A stretch of DNA of 64,000 bases. Origin: Epiperipatus broadwayi (taxonomy: Eukaryota > Onychophora > Udeonychophora > Euonychophora > Peripatidae). Under the pieces are notes generated by a model, which had not been told where the DNA came from, did no database searches, and saw nothing but the letters and a program-made list of their open reading frames with translations. A program made the position numbers and the translations under genes. This document shows, in pieces, positions 23,150 to 36,480 of this stretch. The DNA lies in contig JAQFVV010006255.1 of the NCBI GenBank assembly GCA_028023455.1, positions 3,472,001 to 3,536,000 of the forward strand, read 5' to 3'. Each line of letters starts with the position of its first letter. The first letter of the stretch is position 1.

Positions 23150-23460
23150 GTCTAAAAATTTTAACTTACCAAAATCTAACCCCCCCTCCTTCTAACACAA
23201 ATTTTATAGAAGGATCAAAACAAACTCATTTACAAATTCCTTCAATTTATCATTCTCAACTACAAATAAACAATCATCAACATATCTGACAAATAATTTT
23301 ACATATAAACAATTCTTTTTAATAATATTTTCCTCTTCCATAAAACTAATATAAACTGAACATACTAAAGGAGAAATAATATAACCTATTATCCACCCTT
23401 CCTTAATCTTATAAAAATTACCTTTATAAGTAAATACATAGAATCTTCCAATAATAAAAG
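23150..23460 (-). pseudogene. PLE RT catalytic region, frame-shifted segment
   Basis: Reads GNFYKIKEGWIIGYIISPLV, then CSVYISFMEEENII, then LFVRYVDDCLFVVENDKLKE. YVDD (codons at about 23270-23287) is the RT motif C with both catalytic aspartates. ISPLV corresponds to motif B. It lies between the 23925-23389 frame and the 23146-22367 frame, shifted relative to the first and closed by a stop near 23200. Confidence 0.85.
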
Positions 23461-23915
23461 CAAATATTTAATTACCTTAATTTTATTTTTTGATAAAGAA
23501 CTTTTCTTAATCAATACAGACAAAAGAACATCAATACTGCTTAACCTATTAACAGACTGATACATATTTTCAATATCTAAACTTCCAAATACCCAATTAC
23601 TTTCCATTTTAAAATTATTAATCTTATCAAAAGCTTCAAAAGAAGAAGAAACTGTGTACTGACCAAAATCAACAAATTGTTTTAAAAAATTATTCAAGAA
23701 TCTAGAAATATCCTCTACAACACTACCTGTAAAATCAAAAATAAATCTTAAAGGAAAACCATCTTTATGAGTTTTAATATTCATAAACATCTTAGCTGAT
23801 GTAAAATCATTAGGATAGCATTTTAAATAATCTACTCTATTAAAAATTTTTAAATTAATCATTTTCTTCATAATATCTATCAATTTTCTTTTAATCAAAT
23901 TACCTGGATCTTTAT

Positions 23916-23925
<10 letters not shown>
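23389..23925 (-). pseudogene. PLE RT fingers and palm frame
   Basis: The 178-codon frame carries IKTHKDGFPLRFIFDFTGS (the fingers motif K-x-H-K-x-x-x-P-x-R), SRFLNNFLKQFV, and WVFGSLDIENMYQSV, where S-L-D is RT motif A with the first catalytic aspartate. The frame then runs out of register around 23440, so the last codons before its stop are not native. The order and spacing match the Penelope-like RT. Overlaps by 10 nt the preceding frame at 24137-23916, a second frameshift. Confidence 0.85.
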
Positions 23926-24830
<905 letters not shown>

Positions 24831-24834
24831 TACT

Positions 24835-25755
24835 ACTATTGATTGATTACTACATTTCTATCATTAAATACATTCACTCCAATAAAAAAGTTTACTGACT
24901 GTCTCAATTTTAAAAATGCAACTATATATTAAATTAAATGTAATATGAACATTTAAAATCCTAAGAATTTCATTGACTAGCACACACTTCACTATTTCCA
25001 TGTAACAAATTCATCAATAATACAAAAAACTTTATACCCAAACTCATTAAAATTACTCCTTTATTTAAGAACAAAATTAAATGTGGAATAATAATTCATT
25101 GATATATTCACAAACTCAGAAGATCTCTATAGTCCAATTTTAGGTTCATTAATCACTTCTTCATTAAAAGATTTAAAAATTGGTATTTAAAATCAAAATA
25201 TTTTAATTTTGTTAAAAATTAATTTTAATATTTTTCCAATCTATCCCATTTTGTCAGCCAGGATAAGCTCCTCTTAAATTGAGACTACATATTGCTGGAA
25301 TGGCCAAAATTTATTATTAATTATTTTGTTTTAATGATAAGGGGTACCAAAATTTCATTGCTACCATTATAAATTTCTAAATACCTTCTTTCAGTGCATT
25401 TATTCAGAGAGGATTCTTTCCAAATATTGGAAGCATGACTATTATCATCTTCACCCTATAGCTTCCAATGTGGCATCTTTTAAATCCCCCTTGCCCAAGC
25501 TCTAATCTCTCTTTTTTGATAAAATTATTAAAATTAAATTTAGAGATCAGGCTCTGGTCTCAGATGATATTACTTAACAACATTGAGCTCTCTTATTGCT
25601 TAGAAATTTGGTGGATTTGTTTATCTAATGTTGACAATTAAAAATATTTATGTATTGTTTTCCAGACAAAGTGAAACTTGTATATAATTCTTTATACTAC
25701 TAGACATCATATAATCACTATTCTTTATGTTATACCAGCTGTTTACATCGAGGCA
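24835..25755. other. AT-rich DNA, no gene seen
   Basis: No coding frame or family member recognised. Confidence 0.5.
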
Positions 25756-26217
25756 AAACTCTCCATACAGTAGTGCCACTCAGTGTTAGCACAAAGAATG
25801 GTAATCATGTGATGTTTAGTTAATTAATTCCAATCTTTCCCAATAGGATTATAGTGATTGTGGTCATTAAAGAAACAATGACACCAAAAAATATGGATAC
25901 TGAACATGTTCAGATCTATAAGATTATACAAGCTAATAAGCATGAATTAAAAACATTATTGTCTTTTCATTTTGGACTCAAGGTTTTATAGTTAGCTAAT
26001 AAGATAAAAGGTGGCTTCTGGAGAGTTGCATTAGATCCTAAGATGGAGGTGCAGTGCTCTCAGATCCAAGGCTCCTCACTGATGAAAGCCACAACTACAA
26101 ACTAATCTGGGGGTATTGGATGAGTAGGCACTAGATAGGAATTTTATGCACAAACCTTCCAGTATCCATTGATTACTCTAGCTTGCACTGAGTGGCATTA
26201 CTGTATAGAAAGTTGCC
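25755..26217. mobile_element. MITE-like element with ~30-bp terminal inverted repeats
   Basis: CTCCATACAGTAGTGCCACT CAGTG at about 25758-25783 is inverted at 26187-26212 (CACTGAGTGGCATTACTGTA TAGAAAG). The 400-bp interior has no coding frame. A lone relative of this end, TGGCACTATGGTATGGAAAG, lies at 50920-50950. The superfamily is not identified. Confidence 0.55.
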
Positions 26218-26399
26218 CCCCCCCCACTCCAATTGCTTTTTCAAATATAAATTACTGATTGTAACCATTGTTCTTTCACTTAAGATATTTTTTTGTATAT
26301 GACTTTTAAACTGACTTTGTAATTTAAAATACTAGAATGTAATCTATATATAACATTTATGCATTACATGCAATAACATTTTTTTTTCCATCAGAAGAT

Positions 26400-26468
26400 A
26401 ATCAGCCTTCGACATGAGCAGCTTAATCGTGTTACTAACTCACCGATACGCATGTCGAAGGCTGATTA
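26400..26468. repeat. Perfect 18-bp hairpin with unusually GC-rich arms
   Basis: TAATCAGCCTTCGACATG is repeated inverted as CATGTCGAAGGCTGATTA with a ~33-bp loop. It lies about 340 bp upstream of the host exon. Arms are far richer in G+C and CpG than the flanks. Confidence 0.8.
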
Positions 26469-26801
26469 CTTTCTGCTTATGAATTACTAACGGAAAACTG
26501 CACTTGTAAATTATGTTACTAAATAACATATTTTTATAAATGCAAATTGTAGTTGATACTATCAAAAAATTTACGTCAAAAACTAGTGTTTCGTAATCAG
26601 TAATTTCTTTTAATATTAGTATTTTTGTGAATATGCATTTTTAAATTAAATGATTGAAACAAATATTTAATGTAAATAAAAATGTCTACATTTTACTTTA
26701 TTTTGAAAGAAAATTATATATTCTATATGTGTATATATATATATATGTGAATATTTTGTTTGTCTAAATATTTTTAAATTATTATTATTTTTTATTAATA
26801 G

Positions 26802-26938
26802 CAAACTGTTTCTAGACAGAGATGCTATGGAGAATATGATTCAAGAACACACTTATGCCCGGTCTCCTTTACGATCTTATTCTGATGTTGAATTTGAAGA
26901 AAACCTTAGAGCACAGAATTCAAGCCCCAATAATAAAA
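26802..26938 (+). CDS. Internal exon of an unidentified host protein
   Basis: A 137-nt segment between a good splice acceptor (TTTTTTATTAATAG, ending at 26801) and a donor (GTAATT at 26939) is open in one frame: the first base completes a codon and the last base begins one. It encodes 45 residues including KLFLDRDAMENMIQEH, TYARSPLRSYSDVEFEEN and LRAQNSSPNNK. The stretch is richer in G+C than its flanks, codons look protein-like, and no copy occurs elsewhere in the window, all unlike the transposon debris. RSPLRS could be a phosphorylation-type linker, which is speculative. The protein family is not recognised. It implies that neighbouring sequence is intron of a plus-strand gene. Confidence 0.7.
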
Positions 26939-26939
26939 G

Positions 26940-27488
26940 TAATTTTTGCTTTAAAGATTTATTTTAGTGCTTGGTTTATATATATATTTTATTATGTTTT
27001 AATACACTTTTTAATTTCGCGTTTATTATGTGTAACATATTAGTGTAGAATAGCTTTAACAGATTTACATTAATAAAAATAAAATAATTTTTATGATTAT
27101 AAAATGACTTGGTATTAGTTAATTTTTTTTTCTCTCTGATCTTAAAATAATCTGTTTAGGACTTCACATTTTTAAACTAGGCTACAGTTATTTTTTTTTT
27201 CTTTTGTTTTTATAACTATTATGTTTAACAAAAGTAATTTTATTTTTATTTTTGAAATTATGATGCAAGTATATTTACTTAATAAGACATCAGAGAACAT
27301 TGCTATTACTTAATGCCAGCATTTGTTTTCCTAATAGTAGTATTTTTGATTTATAAGATATATATATTATTATTAGTGTTTAATATTAACATTTAATTAT
27401 AGTAATTTATGTAGATAAAGTTCAATTAATAACAAACACAGTTTTCTATTTTAAAAATAGCCCATTAATTTCAATATATAAAACAAGT
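26940..27488. other. Presumed intron, AT-rich
   Basis: Begins with the exon donor. No further exon or repeat recognised before the palindrome. Confidence 0.45.
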
Positions 27489-27975
27489 CACACTGCGATT
27501 TCTTTAAAAATCTTCATTTATTATTATATTAACTATTATAAATTACAATAATACTCCAATGTTTGGACTATATTATTTTATAGTCTTTCCCAAGGAACAA
27601 CTAAAAAATACATAAATAAAGCAATAAATACAAATATTCCACAATAATCCAAGACATATAACAAATACAGTTTACCCAAACCTCTTCGCACAATGAATCT
27701 TAAAATTCTATTACATTCCTTTCTTATTAAATACCTTTGTATTTAAGAAATGAATGTAATAGAAATTTAAGATTCATTGTGAGAAGAGATTTAGGTAAAT
27801 TGTATTTGTTATATGTCTTGGATTATTGTGGAATATTTGTATTTATTGCTTTATTTATGTATTTTTTAGTTGTTCCTTGAGAAAGACTATAAAATAATAT
27901 AGTCCAAACATTGGAGTATTATTGTAATTTATAATAGTTCATATAATAAATGAAGATTTATAAAGAAGTTGAATA
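27488..27975. mobile_element. Near-perfect palindrome with PLE-like 3' hairpin
   Basis: Arms of about 240 bp (27488-27733 and 27738-27975) share ATCTTCATTTATTAT, CTCCAATGTTTGGACTATAT, AGTTGTTCCTTG, TTGTATTTGTTATATGTCTT and AGATTCATTGTG. In the right arm the order CCTTGAGAAA, GACTATA-hairpin-TATAGTC, CAAACATTGGAGT matches the 3' motif of the window's PLEs. A single-arm relative lies at 49090-49260. No protein remains. Confidence 0.75.
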
Positions 27976-28820
27976 TGACTTGTTTTATATATTTAGATAA
28001 AGTTCTACAAATTTATCTTTTATATATTCTACCAAACCGAAATTGAATGGCTTTATTATTGTTAGTATATTAGCACTTTGTTTTATTACAGTATGCTGAT
28101 AATTTTCCCTATTATTGCCATTTAAAAGATGATCTATTTGCTTTACAAAATGTATTTAATGGTTTGAATGCAATATATAAATGTTTTGGTTTAGTAATTA
28201 ATGTTCAAAAATTTAGATTTTATATGACAGTGATAAAAAAAACAATCATAAGCCAATTTCTTGCTTAGATGATTATCAATTTGAAAATGTCTGCCAAAGA
28301 AGATAGGCAATTTTTCAATGTGTTATTGAAAAAACAATATAAAAGTTAGAATATTTTATTACTATGTTGTAACTACTGCAACTAAATTAGTTGTATATAA
28401 AGTTAACCATTCAAAAATTTTAATTTAAGGTTTTTCCAAAAAATTAAATAATATGTGGTAGATTATAACACAAATCAGTATATTCTTCAGCTTGCTAGCT
28501 GGAATGTTATAGAGTCCAGTATTGTAAAATCACACATTGGATTATTCAAACAGATTTTTTTTAAAAAAGTATTTTATGATAAATTTGAATATGGGTTTCT
28601 GTCAGAGGTAAACCAATTTGTTTTCTAAAGATTACCTTAAGGACACTTTAAAGAAGTGCAATCTTGATTGTTTTTATTGGGAATGTATGGCTGGGGATAG
28701 AGTACAATGAAGATCTATATTTAGATAAGTTATTGAAATCTTTCAGAAAGAAAAAACATGCTGTAAAAGTTAAAAGGGAGCATCAGCAAAACAATAATGG
28801 TTCAGTCAAAACTCATCTCT
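27976..28820. other. AT-rich DNA, no gene seen
   Basis: Some stretches between 28050 and 28790 have the look of decayed coding DNA in the plus sense, but no motif could be read with confidence. Confidence 0.35.
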
Positions 28821-28824
28821 AATG

Positions 28825-28981
<157 letters not shown>

Positions 28982-31900
28982 TTATCTTTCTGGTTTTTTC
29001 TTCTTCTTGGAATTGAAATAGCCATACTCATTTGTGATTGATTATTACTGATGATGAATAGCATACAAATAACTATAAAATATTTACATAATATTTTAGC
29101 CATTTGTTAAATATTAGTAAATAATAAACTGTCTTAAACTATTAACTATTGAATAAAAAGGTTTTAAAAATGAATAGCTAAGATAAAGATAATATAGTTT
29201 GATAGTTAAATGGTAAAAGTGTTAATAGTTGTTGTTTTTTTTTGCTTCTTTTATATTACCCATTAATTTTTTTTTTTTTATTAATTTTATAGATTAGCTG
29301 TGGTCCAGTATCTTAAAAAAATTCTAAGCATGTCTTGATATTCTCATTTATTTGAAAAAACTTTTTAATTGCATTTCAAATTTGATTAAGTTTTAAGCAT
29401 AGCAGAAAATATGATAATTAGTCGTAGTATGACCTTTTTCTTTTTTAAATATTACAATGCATATAAAGTCATAAAAATGCATATATGAACCAAAATTTTG
29501 AAATTTTAATTTTTTTTAATAAACCTGAAGCATGATATATATTACAATGTAATAGTCTCTTTTTACTTGATTTTTTGCCATGTATCTATCAGTATTGATA
29601 GCTATCTTAACAATATATTTTTAAACACTTATTAGTATGTGTAGAAATGATAGAACAAATAACAATATTTTTGTGCACCCATACAAATAAAAGTCATTGA
29701 AGTATTCAATAAGTTGAGAGATCATCATAAATAAGACAATGTTTTAGTGAGCTTTTTTTAAAAAAAACTTTGATAAATTATATACAAATATTAACATATT
29801 TATAATAGAATAAATTTATGTTATATAGGCAAAAGTACAATGAAACTACAACTATAATGGTACAGGTAATACAATAAGTTGTTTAACTCTAATAAAAAAT
29901 GATCCAGATTTGGAAAAGTAAATTTTTATAGTAAACTTGTGCTGCAAATTAAATGCACTTATTTAATCATTATAGTTTAAATAATAACCTTGTTGTAAAA
30001 CATATCTTTCTGGCTTTTTTATGTCATCAGAAACTTTATCAAATTATATTTTTCATTAAAAAAACTCAAAGGCAAAAATCAGAAAAAATACATGCAGCAG
30101 TTATTAGATACATCAACTCTCCTGATGCTAAGTAATATAATTAACTTGAGGCTAATTTTGCAAAATTTAATTTTTCAAATATGTGATCTTCAATTTGAAT
30201 ACAATTTGTGCCAAAATAAAATTATTTTTTAATAATTATTATTAAAATTAATTTAAACATAATAATTATTACAATTAATTTTAAATATAAATAAAAGAGT
30301 GAAAAATTAATAAAATCTATATATTTATTTAAGGAAATAAAAAAGTATATTTAAAACGTATTTAGAATAATATAACTCTTTTCCTTATTTCCCACAACAT
30401 AAGTTTAAATCTTAAAAACATTATATAATTATTAGAAATGTGAAAAAATGCCACCATCTTGTGAAATTTGAATTCTGCATTTTAATCTTTGCATTATAAA
30501 ACTTCTTTACTGATAACTCTTGATATGTAGAAACAAAAACGAAAGCTAAAATATATATTCATTAGTGTTTTGTTGAAACTTTTCATTGTAAAATTGCAAC
30601 ATAAGTATCAGTTAGATCATTTAAAAGTCATCTGAGTAATATTATGCACCATGAAATTTTATTGGCAATACATCTGAGAAGTACAAAATTGTCTGAAAAA
30701 GGATAACACAATAATCAACTATTAGTTACTTCAGTTCTAAAAAAATCTATTGAAATGATAAAATGTCTGATTATTTCATGGTATTACAGTTATTAAGCTA
30801 GGATATTCAGAGTAAATTTGTCATGCTATTTTCTTGCTTATAGGTACATGACAACTTTTTGCCTTAAATGATTCAATTATCATTTTAATTGTATACATGT
30901 CTGCATATCCAGTAACCAACACATATATAATATGGACTTTTAGTGATCATTATTTTGATCTAATTCATAAATATAGAAAACATTAAACTCATTGAACTTT
31001 GACATCAAGTGAAAATATTTGTAGTTAAAATGAAGAAGTGGTTTAATCTACACATTTAATTTTTTTTCTGTTTATAATATAGTAAAATGGAAGTGAAACG
31101 CATCAATCATTTTTAGATTTATTTAACTGCAACTGATTTGTTTTACAAAATTTGTTCCAACAATTAGAGTAAACACTAATGTATATTTTTAGGGGGGGAA
31201 AGGTTGAACAGCAAAATGATTTACTGTAGTAGTGACATTACTGACTTTTGGGTTCAAGATCTATGTTTCGGCTCATTTATTTACAATGTTCAAACTTCTT
31301 GTGACTTCTCAAACAATAAAGTTTTTATCTATTTTTTTCCAATGCGATAGTAAAATGGCAGATTGTGAATCATCACCCAATGGTGTCACTTTTGATGTCC
31401 AAACTGTTTAAATAATCTATTCAATTATTATTATTATTTCACAGGTTATTGCACAAATTACATGTATTTCACCATAATATATTGCATCAAAATGGCTGAA
31501 CATTTAAAAATCCATGATGATCATAAACTATTCAGATAAGATCTAAAACAGTAATAATGTCTAAATGACTAATGTGCCAATAGTGGCAACAAAATTTTCA
31601 GACATCCAGCAGATTTTCATAGAGGATGTTCTAATATAGTGAGGAAAAAGTTTTAGATAGGTGTTATATGGTGAAGTCTACCATTAATAACAATCTAACC
31701 AATTTAAAATAAATTGTGTAAATTCCAGAAATAATATTCTAGTTTTTCAGCATATATTAATTATTGCTTCTATCTTTGAGTCATAGTAAAAAATTCACAT
31801 TGATTTGGCAGAACTAATATAAAGTTTTAGCTACTATTGATTTGAAAATTGGATACAAGAATAATATGTCTATTTGTAAAACTATGATATCAAAAGAGTG

Positions 31901-32465
31901 TTTTAATATTGTTTCAAGAGCTTTACATAGTTCTTGCAATTAATTTGAATGATGCCATTTTTATCTGAACTTGATGACCAGAAGTGAAAGTTGTTTAGAC
32001 ATTTAAATTAGTATTTATGAAAATCCAAAAAAAAAAAAAAAAACATAAGTCAAAGAGGAAAATAGCTTCTAAAGAAAAAAAAAGCATTATCAACAGAAAA
32101 CATAAAGTGTATTCAAATAGTCAATAACAAGAAGTTCTTTTGAGATTATTTAAACTTCAACATTAAAAAAACCATATATTACTATCAAAGTCAATTATAT
32201 TACCATATAAACCAGCATACAACTCTAAACCAAAAAGAGCTGATGTCATAAAGTCTTTATTACAGAAAATAACAACCAAGCACAGATTCAAGTTTAACCA
32301 TCTCTTGGCAGTTGAAAGAATCTATAATGTATAAATAGAAGAAGACTACATATCAAAGTAAAAAAGTGATTGAAAAAAAAAAACTATTATGAACAATGAT
32401 TATGTTGCATAATCAAAATTCAATAACTAAACTAATATTAATATTTATTTTCAATTTATAACCAT
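28982..32465. other. Long AT-rich stretch, no gene recognised
   Basis: About 3.5 kb with no supportable gene or family member. The small frame at 29953-30135 lacks any recognisable domain. If the exon at 26802 is real this is probably intron. Confidence 0.45.
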
Positions 32466-32467
32466 TT

Positions 32468-32680
32468 ATAATTAACCTATTCATTCAGTGTTCTGAATGT
32501 TTTACTATAGTAAATAGAGAGATTTGAACTTGGGATTTTCAGTCTATATTCATCCTCCATTCCATCTCAAACAACAGATACACATGACTGCACACATGTG
32601 AAAAAGACAAATGATTCCCAATATATGTCTTTCCTGCAGGATCAATACTCATCAGTTAATTCACTTGTCAAAAAGCTAAG
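32468..32680 (-). mobile_element. Family A hammerhead element
   Basis: Minus sense: ribozyme at 32611-32668, then the CACATGTGTGCAGTCATGTG tail, then CCCAAGTTCAAATCTC (B-box-like) near 32520-32535. Confidence 0.65.
32611..32668 (-). ncRNA. Hammerhead ribozyme, family A, intact core residues
   Basis: Minus sense: GTGAATTAA, CTGATGA (complement of 32649-32655), GTATTGATCCTGCAG, GAAA (complement of 32630-32633), then GACATATATTGGGAATCAT. CTGATGA and GAAA are intact. Stem I relies on G-U pairs and stem II is weak, so activity is doubtful. Confidence 0.6.
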
Positions 32681-32755
32681 AAAGTATCATTATCTTAAAA
32701 TAATATTAATTAATTAATGATTTAATTTGGGGGCAATAGGATTGTCAACACCTGA

Positions 32756-33190
32756 TATATATATATATCAAAATACAGTACAATTTATATAAATTATAAT
32801 CAAAATACAGTACAATTTATATAAATTATAATCATTTAGAAGTACTTTCGACTATACACTTTGTAGTCTTTATCAACTATATAACGTTGAATAATCAAAA
32901 TGAGACAACCCTTAACAATACCCATAGTTCAATTCAGATATCAAAACGAGACAACCCTTAACAATACCCATAGTTCAATTCAGATTTCCCACAATTCTGT
33001 TATCTTAACATTTGATGACTGTCGATTCATTAACATTTGACAAAATGGGTATTGTTAAGGGTTGTCTCGTTTTGATTATTCAACGTTATATAGTTGATAA
33101 AGACTACAAAGTGTATAGTCGAAAGTACTTCTAAATGATTATAATTTATATAAATTGTACTGTATTTTGATATATATATATATATATTGA
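32756..33190. mobile_element. Palindromic PLE 3'-end remnant with internal duplications
   Basis: The arm 32804-32948 is inverted at 33040-33170. Each arm carries the PLE 3' motif TTGATAAA-GACTA-loop-TAGTC-GAAAGTACTT. Two direct duplications are seen on the left: ATCAAAATACAGTACAATTT (from about 32768 and 32801) and GAGACAACCCTTAACAATAC (from about 32901 and 32945). The centre, CCCACAATTCTGTTATCTTA, corresponds to the PLE protein end (…TELW-G). TA runs border both ends. Confidence 0.75.
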
Positions 33191-35535
33191 TTTGTATATT
33201 ACATATATTGTGAAACGAATACAGATATCAAACTTTATTTATTATATATATATATATATCAACCATAGTATTTTACAAGCAATATTACTTACTTCACAGG
33301 TAAAGGAACAAAGAGCATCTGGAAATACCTAGTGTTTCTTGGTTATTGATGAACAGCAGACTAAACTATTCATGTTCAAATGTTTATATTAATAAAGATT
33401 TATTGTTGAATACAGTATTAGTTGTATAGGAGTCTAACTAAATATCAATGCCAAGAAGAGAGTAATCATTCTTACCAACTATATCAATTATACTAAAATT
33501 TATAAATGTAACAATTCTCAGCTAATCAGATGATGTGCAGTAGTAACCGATGATCGCATCACCAGTCTTATGAATAGAGTTTATCCAGTAAAAAAGCAAC
33601 AATAAACAAACAGTTACAACATGTCGAATGTCGATACCTTTTTGATTTGGTTACTCTTAAAATTTATTTGCTGGTGCACTTAAAAAGAAAAGTATTTTAT
33701 CAAGGTATCTTTCTTGTTTTAATGTAAATTTCGAATTAGAAAAAAAAAATTGTAAGTATCTCAAACAAGCATTGAAAAAATATTTGGGAATGACAAGAAA
33801 TTATAATAAATGAAGGGAAAGAAAGGTTCAAAATTAAATAGATACGTGTGTGTGATCCATCTGTTTGCTTAATAATTAGATGTACTAGGCACACAGTAAA
33901 AAAACAAAAAAGATAATAGACTACGAACTAGAACAATTCTTGACTCGGATATCTAGAGATGAAAAGCATCTTCAAACATGACTTAGAGAGAGAGAAAAAA
34001 AAAGAAGAATGGCTGTATAAAAATATAGATTTCTTTGCTATCAATGACCTATGAATTAAGATGATAATGAAAATTCTTTAAGTATGTCTTTATTTTAATT
34101 GACATGAACGGTTGATGTATCCAATAATATAATAAAATGGAAGTTATCAAATATTTTTAAGAATGAAAAAACATTAAGCTTTTAAAAAAAAGAAAGAAAA
34201 AAGGGTGGTGTTAAAAGAGGGGCTAATAATTAACTTTTATTGATATTTTAAGATGTAATTAATCTAAAAAACAACAACATGAAATTTAAGTCATAAAAAA
34301 AATTAATACAAGCCGCAAATAATAAAAAAAAATACATTTTTTACCATTCTCTTTTCTATATTTCATTCCTTTTTCTAATAATCTGTCTAAACATCTATTT
34401 AACAATATATATGGTGTAAATTTTTAAAAAAAATCAAATATATATGTGCTATGTCAATGTATATAGAATCGTATTTGTAATGTAGATAATAGATGTTAAC
34501 AAAAGAATTGATTATTTGAATTAAGGAAACGATTAATTACGCCGGCGTATAAGAGTTAACATTCATTAAATAAACCTATTAAGTGCCAATAAGGTGCAGC
34601 ACTTTATACATCATTTAAAGGAACCAGAAAATTGAAATGACCTCTGATTTTCCTCACACTGCATATAATATGCACATTATTAGTTTTTAATATAAATTTA
34701 TAAATTATATCGCATATTATACAACAGGTTTAGATATTTATACAAAGAAGGATCAAACATTACCATGAATATCCGGCTTCTCAGTTCTTTTTAAAACTAA
34801 TTAATGCATATACACGTTTCTATTAGACTTAAAATCTTTTTTATTGAATCAACCATAACATGGTTTTGATGAACACATACGCTCTCTTTGTGTTAAATAA
34901 AACGTGAATTTATAATTCCCTTTAAAAAAACTTGTTTTTAAAAGAGTGTAAAAATACGTATATAGAGTATGTTGTTACTTCTGATTTTTATTATTATTAA
35001 AATATTAAATATACTATATATCTTTCTGTAAACCGATTATAAATAGCAACTAATGTAGATTTTGATCTTGTATATCCTGTGTTAATACATAAGCATAATA
35101 AAATAGTATTTAGTCTCGCCTGAGGCCATTTAACATTATAATAAGTTTACTCTTTTTTAACTTGATAAGTTTTTTCTAAAGCTTAATAAAAAAAATGAAA
35201 TATTGCCAAAACATTTTATACTTGTTTTTTTTTTTTTTTTAAATCGCTGTCGCTAATCGCAACATTTAGGAATTAATATTATTAAATGTGTGTGTATGTA
35301 TATGTGCGCATTACAAGGGCCTTATGATGTATTGGAATCCAGGATGGATAAGACAAACTTTTTCAAATTTCAATCAAGCCTAGGAATTTTCTTGCAAATA
35401 GCGGGTCCATAAGCCAGACTGTTTTGATCATCTGCGATTGATCGATAAATATTTAACTATTCTTAATTGGAGAGTGAAATATTGATTTTAAAAAACCCGC
35501 TTAAATTCAAACCATCAGGCTGGTAAATAAAGTAT
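33191..35535. other. AT-rich DNA, no gene recognised
   Basis: About 2.3 kb without supportable genes. Contains A/T runs and one short CpG patch (TACGCCGGCGTATAAG near 34538) of unknown meaning. Confidence 0.45.
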
Positions 35536-35537
35536 AA

Positions 35538-35713
35538 CATTTCTGTAGTGTTATTTTAACTACACCACTCTCACGCAGGGTAGGAATTGATTTCTATTCA
35601 CTTTTAATATCTTGTAGAAAAGTGTAGATAGACATGTGAAAAGGTGTTAAAAATGGACAGAAACCAATCCCTACCTTACATGAGAATTGTAAAAATTATA
35701 CTACAGAAATATT
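35538..35713. repeat. Inverted repeat, ~63-bp arms
   Basis: ATTTCTGTAGTGTTATTTTA … CAGGGTAGGAATTGATTTCT (35538-35600) is mirrored at 35650-35713 (AGAAACCAATCCCTACCTTA … CTACAGAAATATT). It directly precedes a family A copy. Confidence 0.75.
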
Positions 35714-35719
35714 ATTCAC

Positions 35720-35962
35720 TAAGTGAATAGTCTCTAGTCTAATGAATGACTTATAAAAAATATTAACGTATTTCCATTAGGTCATTTATGTCAAAGTTGT
35801 GAGAGCAGTAAGTTTGACACTTATCAATGAAACTGTAGTAATTGACTATAAAGATATGTGTAAGAGAATGTGATGTGAGTCAACAGATGAGTGCTGGTTT
35901 AGCATGAAGTGTACATCTTGAGGATCATAAATCTTTGTCACATGCTTTTGATCATATGTTTA
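35720..35962 (+). mobile_element. Family A hammerhead element
   Basis: Same order as 2015-2760 without the microsatellite: AGTCTCTAGTCTAATGAATG, GTTGTGAGAGCAGTAAGTTT, ACTGTAGTAATTGACTATAA, ribozyme, then TCACATGCTTTTGATCATAT tail. Confidence 0.7.
35866..35927 (+). ncRNA. Hammerhead ribozyme, family A, one core change
   Basis: TGATGTGAGTCAA, CAGATGA (U4 to A), stem II GTGCTGGTTTAGCAT, GAAG, TGTACATC, TTGAGGATCAT. Structure clear; the two core changes predict inactivity. Confidence 0.6.
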
Positions 35963-36480
35963 TTAATAGACCCCTCCAGAAGGTGGTAAAAGTGAATGAG
36001 TAATAAATCAATAACGTCTTTTTCTTCAATGTGGGTCTGTTGGAGAGATTTCAATTCTATTGAAGAATACTTAAAAGTTGTTTTACCTTTTGCCTCTATC
36101 TATTTACGTATATTGTAATTACACAAATTTAGCTTAATATTATTTACAATTTAAATTAATCCAAAAAAAGATACAGATTTAAAAAAAATGAAAATAGTAA
36201 AAATAAAATTCTCTTGATTGATGACATATTGTACTTAAAACTGAATATGTAAGTGGTAAAAAAAAAGTTAATTTATTATAAAAAAAAAAAAAACCTAAAC
36301 AATTTGTAAAAATACACGTATTTTAAGTTATTTAGCTATATAAAATAAATGTTAATTTAATTCTTATTCTCTTACTATAAAACACAATGGTTCAAGTGGT
36401 GTTCAGGAGCAACCTGGCCAATAACACTGTTAACATGACCATTAACCCTGACAGACATTTTATATTTGTGAATTTTGAAT
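35963..36480. other. AT-rich DNA, no gene seen
   Basis: No coding frame or repeat recognised; it may include decayed PLE flank. Confidence 0.4.
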
